This document shows, in pieces, positions 1-11,159 of a stretch of DNA of 64,000 bases (its first letter is position 1; every line of letters begins with the position of its first letter). The position numbers and the translations under genes are program-made. The notes under the pieces are model-generated. The model saw nothing but the letters and a program-made list of their open reading frames with translations, was not told the origin of the DNA and searched no databases. This DNA comes from Pestalotiopsis fici W106-1 (Eukaryota; Ascomycota; Sordariomycetes; Amphisphaeriales; Sporocadaceae): positions 1,922,001 through 1,986,000 of the forward strand of contig NW_006917094.1 of NCBI RefSeq assembly GCF_000516985.1. The letters are read 5' to 3'.

Positions 1-485
1 TTTCTATGGGCGAGCTCGAGATCATGACCTTTGAGGTTCAAGTAAGGCTGCTGATACTGTCCCATGCCGAAGATCTTCTCGCTCAGATCCAGGCTCTCTA
101 GACGGTAGGTCAAGTGGTAGTCTCCGCCAGGGATTGGCCGAAACTCGCGTGCCTCGACCTCGATGGCGCTGCATTTGGGGTCGACGATATCTCGACGGTT
201 CCTGGTGTATTCCTCCAGGAGGAGTTTGCCGTCGGAGTTGTGGAACGAGAGCTTGCCCCCTTTTGTGATGGTAGCTGATATTTTGCCGTTTACAGCGCAT
301 GCGTGAGTGTCGTGGATGGCAATATCTGCCTTTTCAGCAGGTTTCTTGTTCAATGCCCAGTCCTCTGTGGGCATGCTTGCCACTTTGGTCGCGCGAACTC
401 GAAAGGCATTGTCGCCCCAAGGTTCAATCCAGACTTTCTCGGCGTCATATTTGAAGCAGAGGCGGCCAGCGTCTTCGTGAATCAT
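1..485 (-). CDS. GH31 family glycosidase (alpha-xylosidase/alpha-glucosidase-like), N-terminal part
   Basis: The reverse strand opens with ATG at 485 and stays open for 161 codons to the left edge, so the gene is cut by the window. The translation has the N-terminal beta-sandwich character of glycoside hydrolase family 31. Near the edge it carries the stretch IFGMGQYQQPYLNLKG followed by HDLELAHR, which I associate with fungal GH31 alpha-xylosidases and alpha-glucosidases. The catalytic barrel and the nucleophile Asp lie outside, so substrate choice cannot be decided. No signal peptide is visible (the start is MIHEDAGRLC), which suggests an intracellular enzyme acting on imported oligosaccharides. 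The next gene on the same strand is an alpha-glucoside-type permease, which supports that role. Family assignment is fairly sure; specificity is inference. Confidence 0.8.
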   Translation of the reverse strand, partial: MIHEDAGRLCFKYDAEKVWIEPWGDNAFRVRATKVASMPTEDWALNKKPAEKADIAIHDTHACAVNGKISATITKGGKLSFHNSDGKLLLEEYTRNRRDIVDPKCSAIEVEAREFRPIPGGDYHLTYRLESLDLSEKIFGMGQYQQPYLNLKGHDLELAHR

Positions 486-1207
486 TTTGATTGTAATGTT
501 TACTTTAATGGAGCAATATCTTATGTGAGAAATCTATATGTTTTGACGAGTCTTGGTCCTCAGTTTGACCCGATTTGACACTAATATAATGGGCATTTTG
601 GTGGGCCTGGAGACCCCCTCCGGTTGAATAGTAGTGGTAGAATGCAGATCTCGACGATAATAAGGGATGTTGCGGTGGCGTTGCTGCACTCGAGACTCGC
701 TTAGGCAGTCTCACCACCGGGGATTTTCCTTTGCCAAGAGCATGATGCGGGTGTTTCGCTGGTCGTGTAGGGACTCACTTGCCTCCAGAAGATGTTTTCT
801 AGTAATTATTGTGTAGATCAATCGGTTCAAGTACAATTCACGCGCCGCCAGGAACTGCCCGTCGGGAAATTTAATCCCCCACCGGAGGCAGAATCAAGGT
901 TCTTGCTAGCAAGGTATGCTCTCGTGAGAGCTCGGGGCGCTTCACGGCGATTCGACACGCGGAATCTACAGTGTCAATCCTGATGCGCCATAAAAGGACA
1001 GCAGACATGATGTGTGAAAATAACCAGGCATGCTAGTCATACCCACCACTATTATGAGCATTATACTTGAATGGGTGAAGGAGAAATACACCAGATGCTG
1101 AAAAAGATGGAAATTCAATTAATTCCTATGAGAGGAAACACTCTTTGAAAGTTTCCTCCCTGACCAACCCCACAACTCAAAAGATTGACGCGAGCTCAGT
1201 ACGAGCC
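486..1207. other. intergenic: GH31 promoter and permease 3' region
   Basis: Spacer between the permease stop and the GH31 start; both genes are on the reverse strand. It must hold the permease 3' UTR (right part) and the GH31 promoter (left part). A GTGAGT donor-like site on the reverse strand near 773-778 could belong to a 5' UTR intron of the GH31 gene, but no matching exon was secured. No convincing coding region seen. Confidence 0.5.
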
Positions 1208-2809
1208 TCACTCAGTCTTGCCCAGTGCCTCCGTGGTATGAGCATATGCATCAACCTTGTACTTTGCAAAGTCGCGGGCCTTTACTCCATTTGCAAATAG
1301 GATATCCAACTCTTCATAAGTCTTGCTCTTTGTCTCGGGCAAGCGGAACCAGGTCCAAGCACAGAATGCCGCGGAACAAGCGCCCCAGAAGAATCCAGTC
1401 TTGCCTCGCCAGTTCCCAGCAGTAGGGTTGAGCATGTAGGGTTTGATGACATTGCAAACAATTTGCGAGATATAGTAGGCAATGCGACTGAGGCAGACAC
1501 TCTTGTTCCGAAGTCGAGTCGACGATGTCTCGCCAATAATGGCGTAGCAAATGGGTCCCACTGTGAGGTAGTAGACGAGAAGCCATACCATCATCATGGA
1601 AGCTTGCGCATAGTTTCCAGCTGTAGTATCTCCGGCCCCAACACTGATGAAACCAACCGTCGCTAAGACGAGCGAGAGGAGACCCAGGCCGTAAAGGTAG
1701 AGTGTGCGGCGGCCACATACGTGCATCAGCCACCATGAGATCAAAGTTCCGAGGGAAGCGAGACCAAGGCCCCCAACAGACATCTGGAATGAAATCGAGG
1801 TTGGAAGTCCTGCCTGGACAAAGAAATAAGTCGGAGTTCCGCCCATAGCCGAGCCACAAAAAGGCTGCGCCATGAACGCCATGCATACAATCTCTGTACG
1901 ACGCAAGTCTGTACCACGGAAGCAGTCGAGATAGGAGGTCCCTTGTGCAATTGTCTTCTCAAGCTCGTTGGTATGAACCATCATGGCGACAGTCTTTTTG
2001 GCTTCAGCTTTGGGTACGGATGAAAGTCGCATGACGCTTCTTTCTGCTTCAATGTAGTTCTCGGCCCTGACATGGTGCCACGGAGACTCGGGGGCAAAGA
2101 AGAGGATGATGAACAACGGTATAGGCCAGACCCACTGGACGGCAAACGGAATGCGATATGACCATTGCGTATTATTCTCCGAGAACCCCGTTTGGACTCC
2201 AGCAGAGATGAGCTGGCCTAGAGCCCAGCACATGTTGACCCAGACGGTGAGGTGTCCTCGTAGTGCCATGGGACACACCTCGGAGGCATACGCGGGTGCC
2301 ATGGTTGCGAATACTCCCCACGGGATACCGCACAGGAACTCGCCTACCAGCAGGACCGGGAGGTTGGGCGCAAAAAAGGGGATAAAGATGAATCCGACAA
2401 TGAATACCAGCGATGCAAGCAACACCTTTCGGTACCCGTATTTCTGCGTAAAATAGCCATTGGCAAAAGCACCAATGATGGTGCCGACCGAAACAGCATT
2501 CGTAAGCCCGTTCTGCCACGAGGCAGAGATTTGGTAGGAATTGGTGGCAGCGTCAAAGTCTCCATAGCGCTTCGAGAAGGAGGGCTGAGCAAAGAAGGAG
2601 CTGACCAGGACAATGTCGTAGCCCTCCATGATGATTGAACTTGAAAGCAGCACGGACCAAAGGACAGCAGTACGGTACTTGCGAATAGCCTGGAGAAAGG
2701 TCATGGCATGTTCCTGTTCTGCCGCCTCTCTGGCCAGATTATCGTCCTTGACGTCGAGGGCATTTTCGTGCTGGTCTATATTGACCGACGCCTTTTCATA
2801 TTCCGCCAT
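1208..2809 (-). CDS. MFS sugar transporter, maltose/alpha-glucoside permease type
   Basis: Single-exon gene, 533 residues, the usual size for fungal MFS sugar:H+ symporters with 12 membrane segments. After a charged cytoplasmic N-terminus, the first membrane segment contains the IIMEGYD signature of MAL-type alpha-glucoside permeases, followed by a PSFSKRYG loop. Further family marks are the loop after the second segment (QKYGYRKVLL), an APESPWH stretch after segment 6, CGRRTLYLYG after segment 8 and the C-terminal RLPETKSKTYEELD. The likely role is import of maltose or related alpha-glucosides across the plasma membrane. It lies on the same strand as the GH31 gene and is divergent from a zinc-cluster regulator. 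CreA-like boxes upstream fit glucose repression. The family is clear; the precise sugar is not. Confidence 0.9.
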   Translation of the reverse strand: MAEYEKASVNIDQHENALDVKDDNLAREAAEQEHAMTFLQAIRKYRTAVLWSVLLSSSIIMEGYDIVLVSSFFAQPSFSKRYGDFDAATNSYQISASWQNGLTNAVSVGTIIGAFANGYFTQKYGYRKVLLASLVFIVGFIFIPFFAPNLPVLLVGEFLCGIPWGVFATMAPAYASEVCPMALRGHLTVWVNMCWALGQLISAGVQTGFSENNTQWSYRIPFAVQWVWPIPLFIILFFAPESPWHHVRAENYIEAERSVMRLSSVPKAEAKKTVAMMVHTNELEKTIAQGTSYLDCFRGTDLRRTEIVCMAFMAQPFCGSAMGGTPTYFFVQAGLPTSISFQMSVGGLGLASLGTLISWWLMHVCGRRTLYLYGLGLLSLVLATVGFISVGAGDTTAGNYAQASMMMVWLLVYYLTVGPICYAIIGETSSTRLRNKSVCLSRIAYYISQIVCNVIKPYMLNPTAGNWRGKTGFFWGACSAAFCAWTWFRLPETKSKTYEELDILFANGVKARDFAKYKVDAYAHTTEALGKTE

Positions 2810-3526
2810 GAGGCAAGGCTTTTACCCTCGAAGAGAAATGCAATATGTGGTAATAAAACAAAGGAGTAGATGGGTAACATCTCATCTACTTGCGCCATGA
2901 TCAGGACCACCCCTTGGTATTATATTGACAATACATCAGCAGTGCTAGCGAATCCTCTTGTTGGGATATGATGGGCTGACCCAAGAGCCCGGAGCATAAT
3001 CAGACAAGGTCGAGACTTGAGGCCATAAGCGCAATCATGTTCCTGACCCCTGCTCCACAGGTACCAGTACCTGGCTAGGTAACAAGAAGCATCCACACCA
3101 AATTGGAGCCTTTGGCTTGTTCCTGTATGTGGAAACTGGGGAAAATCTGGGGTTTCCCCGGGGAATTGGCCGATCACCGGTAGGAGTCTGTATGATAGTG
3201 CCACTGAGAGCCGGAGTCACCACCGGAGCTAGGTGGGATGTGAGCAAGGTTTCTTGTGCCCCCACCGGACCGCCAAGCCTTTGGTTTCGTCGTCAACAGA
3301 TACCGGTTTTTGGTCTCCAAGGCAAGGGAACTGAAGAGCCCATTGACACTGTGCGCCCCTGCGAGACATTGAAGGGAAATTGCTGGAAGAATAGAGAGAA
3401 AGAGAAACAGAAGACGAAAAGGGCACGAGAAGAAGTGACGCTGGTTGGTGCTAGGAGGTGGCTTGATGACGAGTCCCGCCCAAATGACGGATTCACGGGA
3501 GATCAAAGTGCAGTTTCTGGCCCAAC
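2810..3526. other. bidirectional promoter between permease and regulator
   Basis: The 717-bp spacer between two divergently transcribed genes. It contains the CreA-like cluster listed separately. CGG triplets at 3212-3214 and 3224-3226, separated by nine bases, resemble zinc-cluster half sites. No coding region is supported. The permease may therefore be both glucose-repressed and controlled by the adjacent regulator; this is inference. Confidence 0.5.
3136..3163. promoter_or_regulatory. cluster of CreA/Cre1-like carbon catabolite repressor boxes
   Basis: CTGGGG occurs at 3136-3141 and again at 3147-3152, and a palindromic CCCCGGGG at 3156-3163 gives a match on each strand. All fit the SYGGRG consensus known for CreA/Cre1. 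Four matches in 28 bp lie about 330 bp upstream of the permease start and about 365 bp upstream of the regulator start. Binding is predicted, not shown. Confidence 0.5.
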
Positions 3527-6500
3527 ATGATGTCTCCAGAATCTGAAGAGCTGTCTTCGCGACAAAAATACAGCTGCAGTATATGCGAAACCTCTTTCGC
3601 TCGCCGGGAACACCTCAATCGACACATGACTACTCACCTTCAGGATAAGCCATTCAGGTGCCCAGTGTGCGACAAAGGTTTTGCGCGCAAGTGAGTACCA
3701 ATCCTAACTCATACTTCTGGATTCATTGACTCCGGTCTCAGAGATGTGCGAAACAAACATGTGCTCTCTCATGAACAAGAACCACCAAACGCCGGCAATG
3801 TCGTCTCGAATCGGGCTTGTAAACCATGTTCGAAACGTCGCATCCGTTGCTCTCGCGAGTCTCCGTGTAAACAGTGTATAGAAAAACAGTTACATGCAAC
3901 CTGTATCTATCCCGCCACGAGTTCGAGGGGGAGGCGTCGACGAACGACAATCAGCCGGCAAGCGGACGACTTGTCGATACAAGATGGCACCCCGACAGCT
4001 CAGTCAGATTCGGACGCTGGTCAAGACATGCCCCTCTCCTTTCTCGCCGAAGCTGCCGCGCTCAATACAATCCTCGAGACACCGATAGCCGGCACGACTC
4101 AGGCCAGCATCGAGTTGAGCAATTCACATTCGGAAATTATTGGTGAAGCCAACGCGCAGTTCACCGAAACAACATCGACGCAACAACCGACGGCGAACGA
4201 ACCTGATTTTGCCCTCGGAGCTAACATGGTCTACGACATGAGCGGTCGATACGATACTCAAGCTACAAAGTTCCTTTCCATAAACTGGATAGCACATCAG
4301 TACCAGACCTCTTTTGATCCTTTTGACCAACTTGGAGATATTTGCAATGTTTTCCCCACACAATTCCTCGACCCTTCAATGAATCTTGGCCAACCCGCCC
4401 AGGAGGACTTTGGCCCCTCGGTTGCGATCGAACAGCAATCTGCCACAGACCAGCCATCACAAGAAGTCCGGAGTCTCCTTTCTGATCCTGGTAGCGTGAT
4501 ATCGAGAGATTCGCACGGATCCGGAAGTTTCTTCTACATTGACGGCGATGGATCTCGCGCCTCATTGAGGCCAGGTTTTCATGATGTCACTCCTGATCAA
4601 TCCAGGGCTTATTCGCACCATGAGAGAGACTTGGCTTCATTTGCGACGGCAGAAGTTCCCATTCAGTTGTATCAAAGCTTAAGGAGTAATATGCAGTCCG
4701 AGTTCAACGACGTAATTCACAATAAACCCCCATCATTCCAACAAGTATCCTCCTGGGTCGACTTGTACTTCAAGCAATTCCATCCAACATTCTCTTTCCT
4801 GAGGCGTCCGAAATTCTGGGACAAGGATAGTGACTGGGTGCTGCTGTTAGCCACGATTGCGGTCGGCACCTCCCTAAGTCACACGTTCGACGCGGAGAGA
4901 TATAGGCGCCCACTCATGAAGATTCTTCAGCAAGCCGTGAGCCATCGATTTGCAATCATGAGGGGACAACAAGACGGTAGAACTGATTGGATATCTCCTA
5001 CTCCAGAACAATCATTTGTGTCTGAATCGAAGTCATCGGACTTGACTACCCTTCAAGCCATGGTTCTTAGCATGCTTTGTTTGATACATGGTGCGAGGAA
5101 TGATGAGATAAGCTTTGCCATGGCTGAAAGGCTCAAACTCGTGGACGCTTGCCACTCGATGCATTTGTTATCAAAACCATCAAATCACAACCTTTTTGAT
5201 CCAAGGTGCGATCCCGAGGCTCAGTGCCGGGCTTGGTATCAACAACAGTCATTCGCTAGAATCGGATTGATGATATGGGTAAGACAAATTCAACCAATCC
5301 TGTTTTTGCCAAGTTTCTGAATGTTCCAACAGCTTCTGGACTTCATGATTGTATGCGAGTTCCACTGCCAACCTCTTCTGCAATTGGCAGACGTTATGGT
5401 GCCTTTACCGTGTAGTGAGACAGTATGGGACAACCAAACAATAGACCCTGAAGTTTTGAAATCTATTAAATCAGGTAAGAGGAACACCTTTTTGTTGTCC
5501 CTTTGGCCCGAACGTCTCCTCTTGGTGGATAACGCACTAATCTCTACTCAGTAACCGTTCTGGACGCTCTCGAGCTGCTATACATGGAAAAGAAACTCGT
5601 GGCCAAAATGAGTGAGTTCAGCAAGCTGATACTCATCTACGGAATATGCAGAAGAACCAAGGAAGTCTGTCTGCGAAGTCAGAGCCAATTGATGAACTGG
5701 ACGCCATCAGCAACGATTGAGAGTCGAACCGAGGTCTACGAAAGAGGCGAAACCTGGCCCCCATCATCGAATCTTCTCTCCCAATGGCGCAACAGCGCCT
5801 GCGATTGTCTGGATATTCTCCATTGGTCAGCAAATAGTACAGCATTGGCACACTGGGGCTGGGAACACCCTACATTATTCCATCTTCACTTGTCCCGTCT
5901 CCTCATATTAGCACCACTGCGCCATATACAGACGCTTGCGACACCTTCACCTTCTCAGGATGTCATCAATCAAACAGGTATCGATAAGCATGCCAAGTCC
6001 CGAGAGTTCGTGCTACGTTGGTATCTTCAAGATCAATACAAGGCACGGCTCTCTGTCGTCCATGCTGGTGCACTTCTCTGGCATTGCAGGCGCTATAGCA
6101 CTCGAATATTTCTTGAGCCATATGCCATATATGTTGCCACACTGGTTCTCTGGGCATATAGTACCGCTCTGCAGTTCTGTCAGTCGCGTGGATCAGAGTT
6201 GCCAATCCTTGATAACAATGGATCGCCAGCCACAAGTAACACGCCTGGATCAAACCCGCCGACCCATGCCTATTCGGACGCGACAGACCAGGACCTCACG
6301 GATATCATGTCCGTCGTGGTCTACTTGGACAGACCCATTGACGATGAGCTCGTCCAGACATACATTCGCTGGGGAGCCAAAATGACCGCCTGCTTATCCA
6401 GAGTCGGAGATATTGCGAGCCCTTCAGCGCCAGCAAAAATACTGAAAGAGGCCTTTAGACTACTAAGCCTGGAGAGAAATTCCGAGGCAAGAGACTACTC

Positions 6501-6612
6501 AATGAATGAATCATCAACCTCGAGCAGCGGTGAGTTGGTTTGGGGCGTTCGATCATCCTTCGCCAAGTCACTGGACTCTCTAATTCGAGCGACTCAGGAG
6601 CATCGGTATTGA
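3527..6612 (+). CDS. transcription factor with two C2H2 zinc fingers plus a Zn2Cys6 cluster
   Basis: Four exons join in phase: 3527-3690, 3742-5278, 5333-5474 and 5552-6612, giving 967 residues. Two C2H2 fingers come first: CSIC...HLNRHMTTH and CPVCDKGFARKD...HVLSH. The first intron splits the second finger. A Zn2Cys6 binuclear cluster follows directly (spacing CX2CX6CX5CX2CX8C, starting CKPCSKRR). A long Ser/Gln-rich linker leads to a fungal-specific transcription factor middle region (SSWVDLYFKQFHPTFSFLRR) and its C-terminal continuation in exons 3 and 4. It should act as a nuclear DNA-binding regulator. Divergence from the alpha-glucoside permease makes control of that gene and of the GH31 gene plausible. 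The hybrid finger layout occurs in some fungal regulators; I cannot name an orthologue. Confidence 0.88.
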
Positions 6613-7456
6613 GAGTCGGCAGGTGCTTGGAGCAGGATTCTGGTGGCTGCTTATTGTCAATCATGACCCCGCCCAGCCTCGTCTAAGCATGTAGCTACCC
6701 AGGGAAATAGATCTGTATCAATTATGTATTTAGTAAGATGCCAAGGCATTCACAGAGGGTTATACACCGTCTAATACGGAACAGTGGGGGGGAGGGGGTT
6801 GTAATCCGGCTGGAGTGCGGATAATATGAAAATAAGCAGAGACTTCGATACGCGAATATGATTGCCGACCCTCCCAATCCAATGCTGGCACAAATTAAAC
6901 CTCTCACAATACGAGCATATCAGCGATTCATTATTTTGTATTTGTTGAGAATGGGTAATATGTGCCAAGTTCCGGGCACCTGCATACATAAGCATCCTTG
7001 GCTCCTGGGCATCGATACCGCTAATTCCCCAGAATCGCGCAGATTTGTGGAGTTGCTCTACCGTGCTATACCTTAAGTATACTGTACTACCGCTAAGGAA
7101 GGAGCCCATGCAATTGCGGGGAAGAAACAAGAAAAAAGCCACCGGATTCTCCCCATCAAGGGTCAATCCCTATCATGGACGTAAGAGGAGACAAGAGGGC
7201 GGCAGAGCAATTCCAGTTTGCTGACGCGGAACATCCCAAGATGACCTCGGAAAACCCGGTCATATTTCCAGGAGGGGCAAAGAGCGACATGATTATTCCT
7301 CAAGGATGATAGCAAGACAAACAGACAGTTCGAGGCGTGTAAGATATCACGTACATATGTATTCTGACATGCTGTTCCTCCATTGTCTTACTTCTATAGC
7401 TGGTGGAATTGCACTCGAAGACCACCACAACATATGGCCACTGAAGAACTTTTTAC
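6613..7456. other. intergenic: regulator 3' region and sulfatase promoter
   Basis: Spacer between two forward genes. It should contain the regulator's 3' UTR and the sulfatase promoter. A reverse-strand open frame of about 110 codons (6771-7106 when started at ATG) has no recognisable features and was not accepted. Otherwise nothing seen. Confidence 0.4.
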
Positions 7457-9524
7457 ATGATGGTATCAGGCACTTTCAAAGCCATCTCTTGGCTGGCAGC
7501 GACAGCAGCTGCGAAATGTACCAGCAGCAAACCAAACTTTGTCTTCATCATGACCGACGACCAAGACATGCATATGAACTCTCTTGCGTATCAACCGTCT
7601 GTCCAGAAACATTTTGCAGAACAAGGCACATGGTTTCAGAAGCACTTTTGCACAGTCTCTCAATGCTGTCCTTCTAGGGTGTCTTTGCTAACTGGCAAGG
7701 CCGCACACAACACGAACGTCACGGATGTTGTTGCTCCCTACGGTATTGCGAATGTAGCTTGACACCTATGTTTGCTTGTGGCTGACTTTATTTAGGTGGC
7801 TACACAAAATTCATCAGTCAGGGTCTCAATGACAACTACCTACCAATCTGGTTGCAGGGAGCTGGTTATAATACTTACTACACCGGAAAGCTCATGAATT
7901 CCCATTCTGTCACTACATATAATCAGCCATTTGCCAATGGCTGGAACGGGTCTGAGTGTGAGTATTAGAGTACGCACATGGCATGCATTATCATACTGAC
8001 ACCCATTTGGCACAAAGTTCTAATCGATCCGAATACTTATGTGTACTATAATTCCTGCACGACGAGGAACAAGGGCCCTCCCACATACCATCCGGGAGAG
8101 TACTCAACCGACTTGATCGCTTCCAAGGCGGTTGGGTTTCTTGAAGAGGCCATTGCCGCATCTGACCGACCATTCTTTATCGGCGTTACCCCAATCGGAC
8201 CCCATGGAGAAGTCATAGTAAACGGGACTGTACCCAGTTTCCGGGATCCAGTGCCAGCCGTCCGTCACGAGAACCTTTTCCCGGGAGTCAAGGTACCGAG
8301 AACACCAAATTTCAATCCTGACGTTGTGAGTGCCGTGCTACTTTTTGACATGAATGAAATATTGAGATGGAACTAACAAATCTCAGCCTGGAACTGCGAG
8401 CTACCTAAAGTTGATGCCACAGCTGACACAGGACGAGGTGGACTTCAACGACGAGTTTTACAGAAAACGTCTCCAGGCCCTCCAAGCCGTAGACGACCTC
8501 GTAGATACCATCATGACGCGGCTGGAGGCATCCCCAGAAGTCATGGCCAACACGTACATAATCTACACGGCCGACAATGGCTACCACATTTCACAGCACC
8601 GGCTTCCTCCCGGCAAAGCGTGTAATATCGAAGAAGACATCAACATTCCCTTTTTTATCCGCGGCCCCGGCATCGCCAAGGGCGCGGTCCAGACATTCCC
8701 GACTACGCACACGGACATCGTGCCGACATTGTTCACCTTGGCCGGAATCCCCTTACACGACGATTTTGACGGGGAACCCATCCCGGTTACGGACACAATG
8801 CTGGCCGCCTCGGAGCCCAAGAGCGAGCACGTTAATGTAGAGTTTTGGGGCACCAATTTGCAAGAGGGACTTCTCTATGCTGATCGCAGTAAGTTTACAA
8901 GTCTCTATCCGCAGAAAAGAAATACAGGAAAAAAAGAGTCATCTGATTGGCTGCACGAAAACTGGACATGTTTTAACACAACCTCTCAGTGACTTATACC
9001 AACAATACCTACAAGCACGTGCGCGTCATTGGTGAAGGATACGACCTAGCATTCGCCGTGTGGTGCACCATGGACCATGAGCTATACGATATGAAGGTAA
9101 AAGATACAATCCAACTGATATCCCGAAAGCCGACATGATTCGTCTATACTCCCCGGAAATAGAAGCTGACGTAGCAAAGGCCGACCCCTTTCAAATGAAC
9201 AATTTATACGCTACATCCGGCACCATTGCCGGCTGGAACACGACGAGCTTGACGGCGCGCCTCAATGGCCTCTTGCTCACCCTAAAGGCCTGCAAGGGCA
9301 AAGTGTGCACGCGGCCCTGGGATACCCTGCATCCACAGGGCGCCGTGAAAAATCTAAAGGATGCCATGAACCCAGTCTATGATGACTTTTATGAAAATCA
9401 GCAGCATGCAGTGACCTTTTCCGAGTGTGCACTTGGCCAATTGCTCGAGTACGAAGGAGCTCTGGAGCCCGTTGCGTACATGACGAATGGGCAGAGGGAC
9501 ATTCGCTGGGAGGATTGGACGTAA
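7457..9524 (+). CDS. arylsulfatase-type sulfatase
   Basis: Six exons join without frame breaks: 7457-7742, 7796-7957, 8018-8325, 8387-8888, 8990-9096 and 9180-9524, giving 569 residues. The N-terminus has a short hydrophobic Ala-rich stretch that may be a signal peptide. The catalytic core starts at KPNFVFIMTDDQD, whose Asp pair binds the metal. The sulfatase signature CCPSRVSLLTG follows; its first Cys fits the C-x-P-S-R motif that is converted to formylglycine. TGKLMN and YTADNGYH-ISQHRLPPGK match later metal- and sulfate-binding segments. It hydrolyses sulfate esters, probably aryl sulfates, in sulfur scavenging. Length and motifs resemble fungal arylsulfatases more than choline sulfatase. 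The short last intron (9097-9179) is the least certain. Confidence 0.88.
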
Positions 9525-9943
9525 TTCGGTGTAGAAAAGAGGAAGTCTGAAGACTCTCTGGCGTGCCCGTATCTGATATTTCTAATCTAAGAATCCAGTG
9601 CTTGTTACTCCTGTAGCAATGTACCACTGGATTGTCTTGAAATAATAGAGGACTTTTGGTCGTCTCCATGGTTCATATCATAATAGTAAATTACTCTTTA
9701 AGTATGGGCAAATCTGACGAAAATTTCTTGAAAAGCAAGTTCATGTTGTACTATTTTTGGTATCCTCTAATTTACACGCATTATGCACATCAAAACTCAT
9801 CATTATAGCGAACCTGCTACGAAAAGAAAAATCAAAACTGACCAGTGCTTAACAAACCCATCAATGCCGCCAACCGAAACTCCCTCGCTCGAGATATCAA
9901 GCGAATGCTTTTTGTCACGTATATACATATGTCATCAAACACT
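9525..9943. other. convergent 3' regions of sulfatase and HEM2
   Basis: The two flanking genes end facing each other here. The segment is A/T-rich and should hold both 3' UTRs and polyadenylation sites. No coding sequence seen. Confidence 0.4.

Positions 9944-11159
<1,216 letters not shown>

Noticed and set aside
6771..7166. 131-codon reverse frame between regulator and sulfatase
   Set aside because: First codon is TTG, no domain, signal peptide or splice support; composition does not look constrained.
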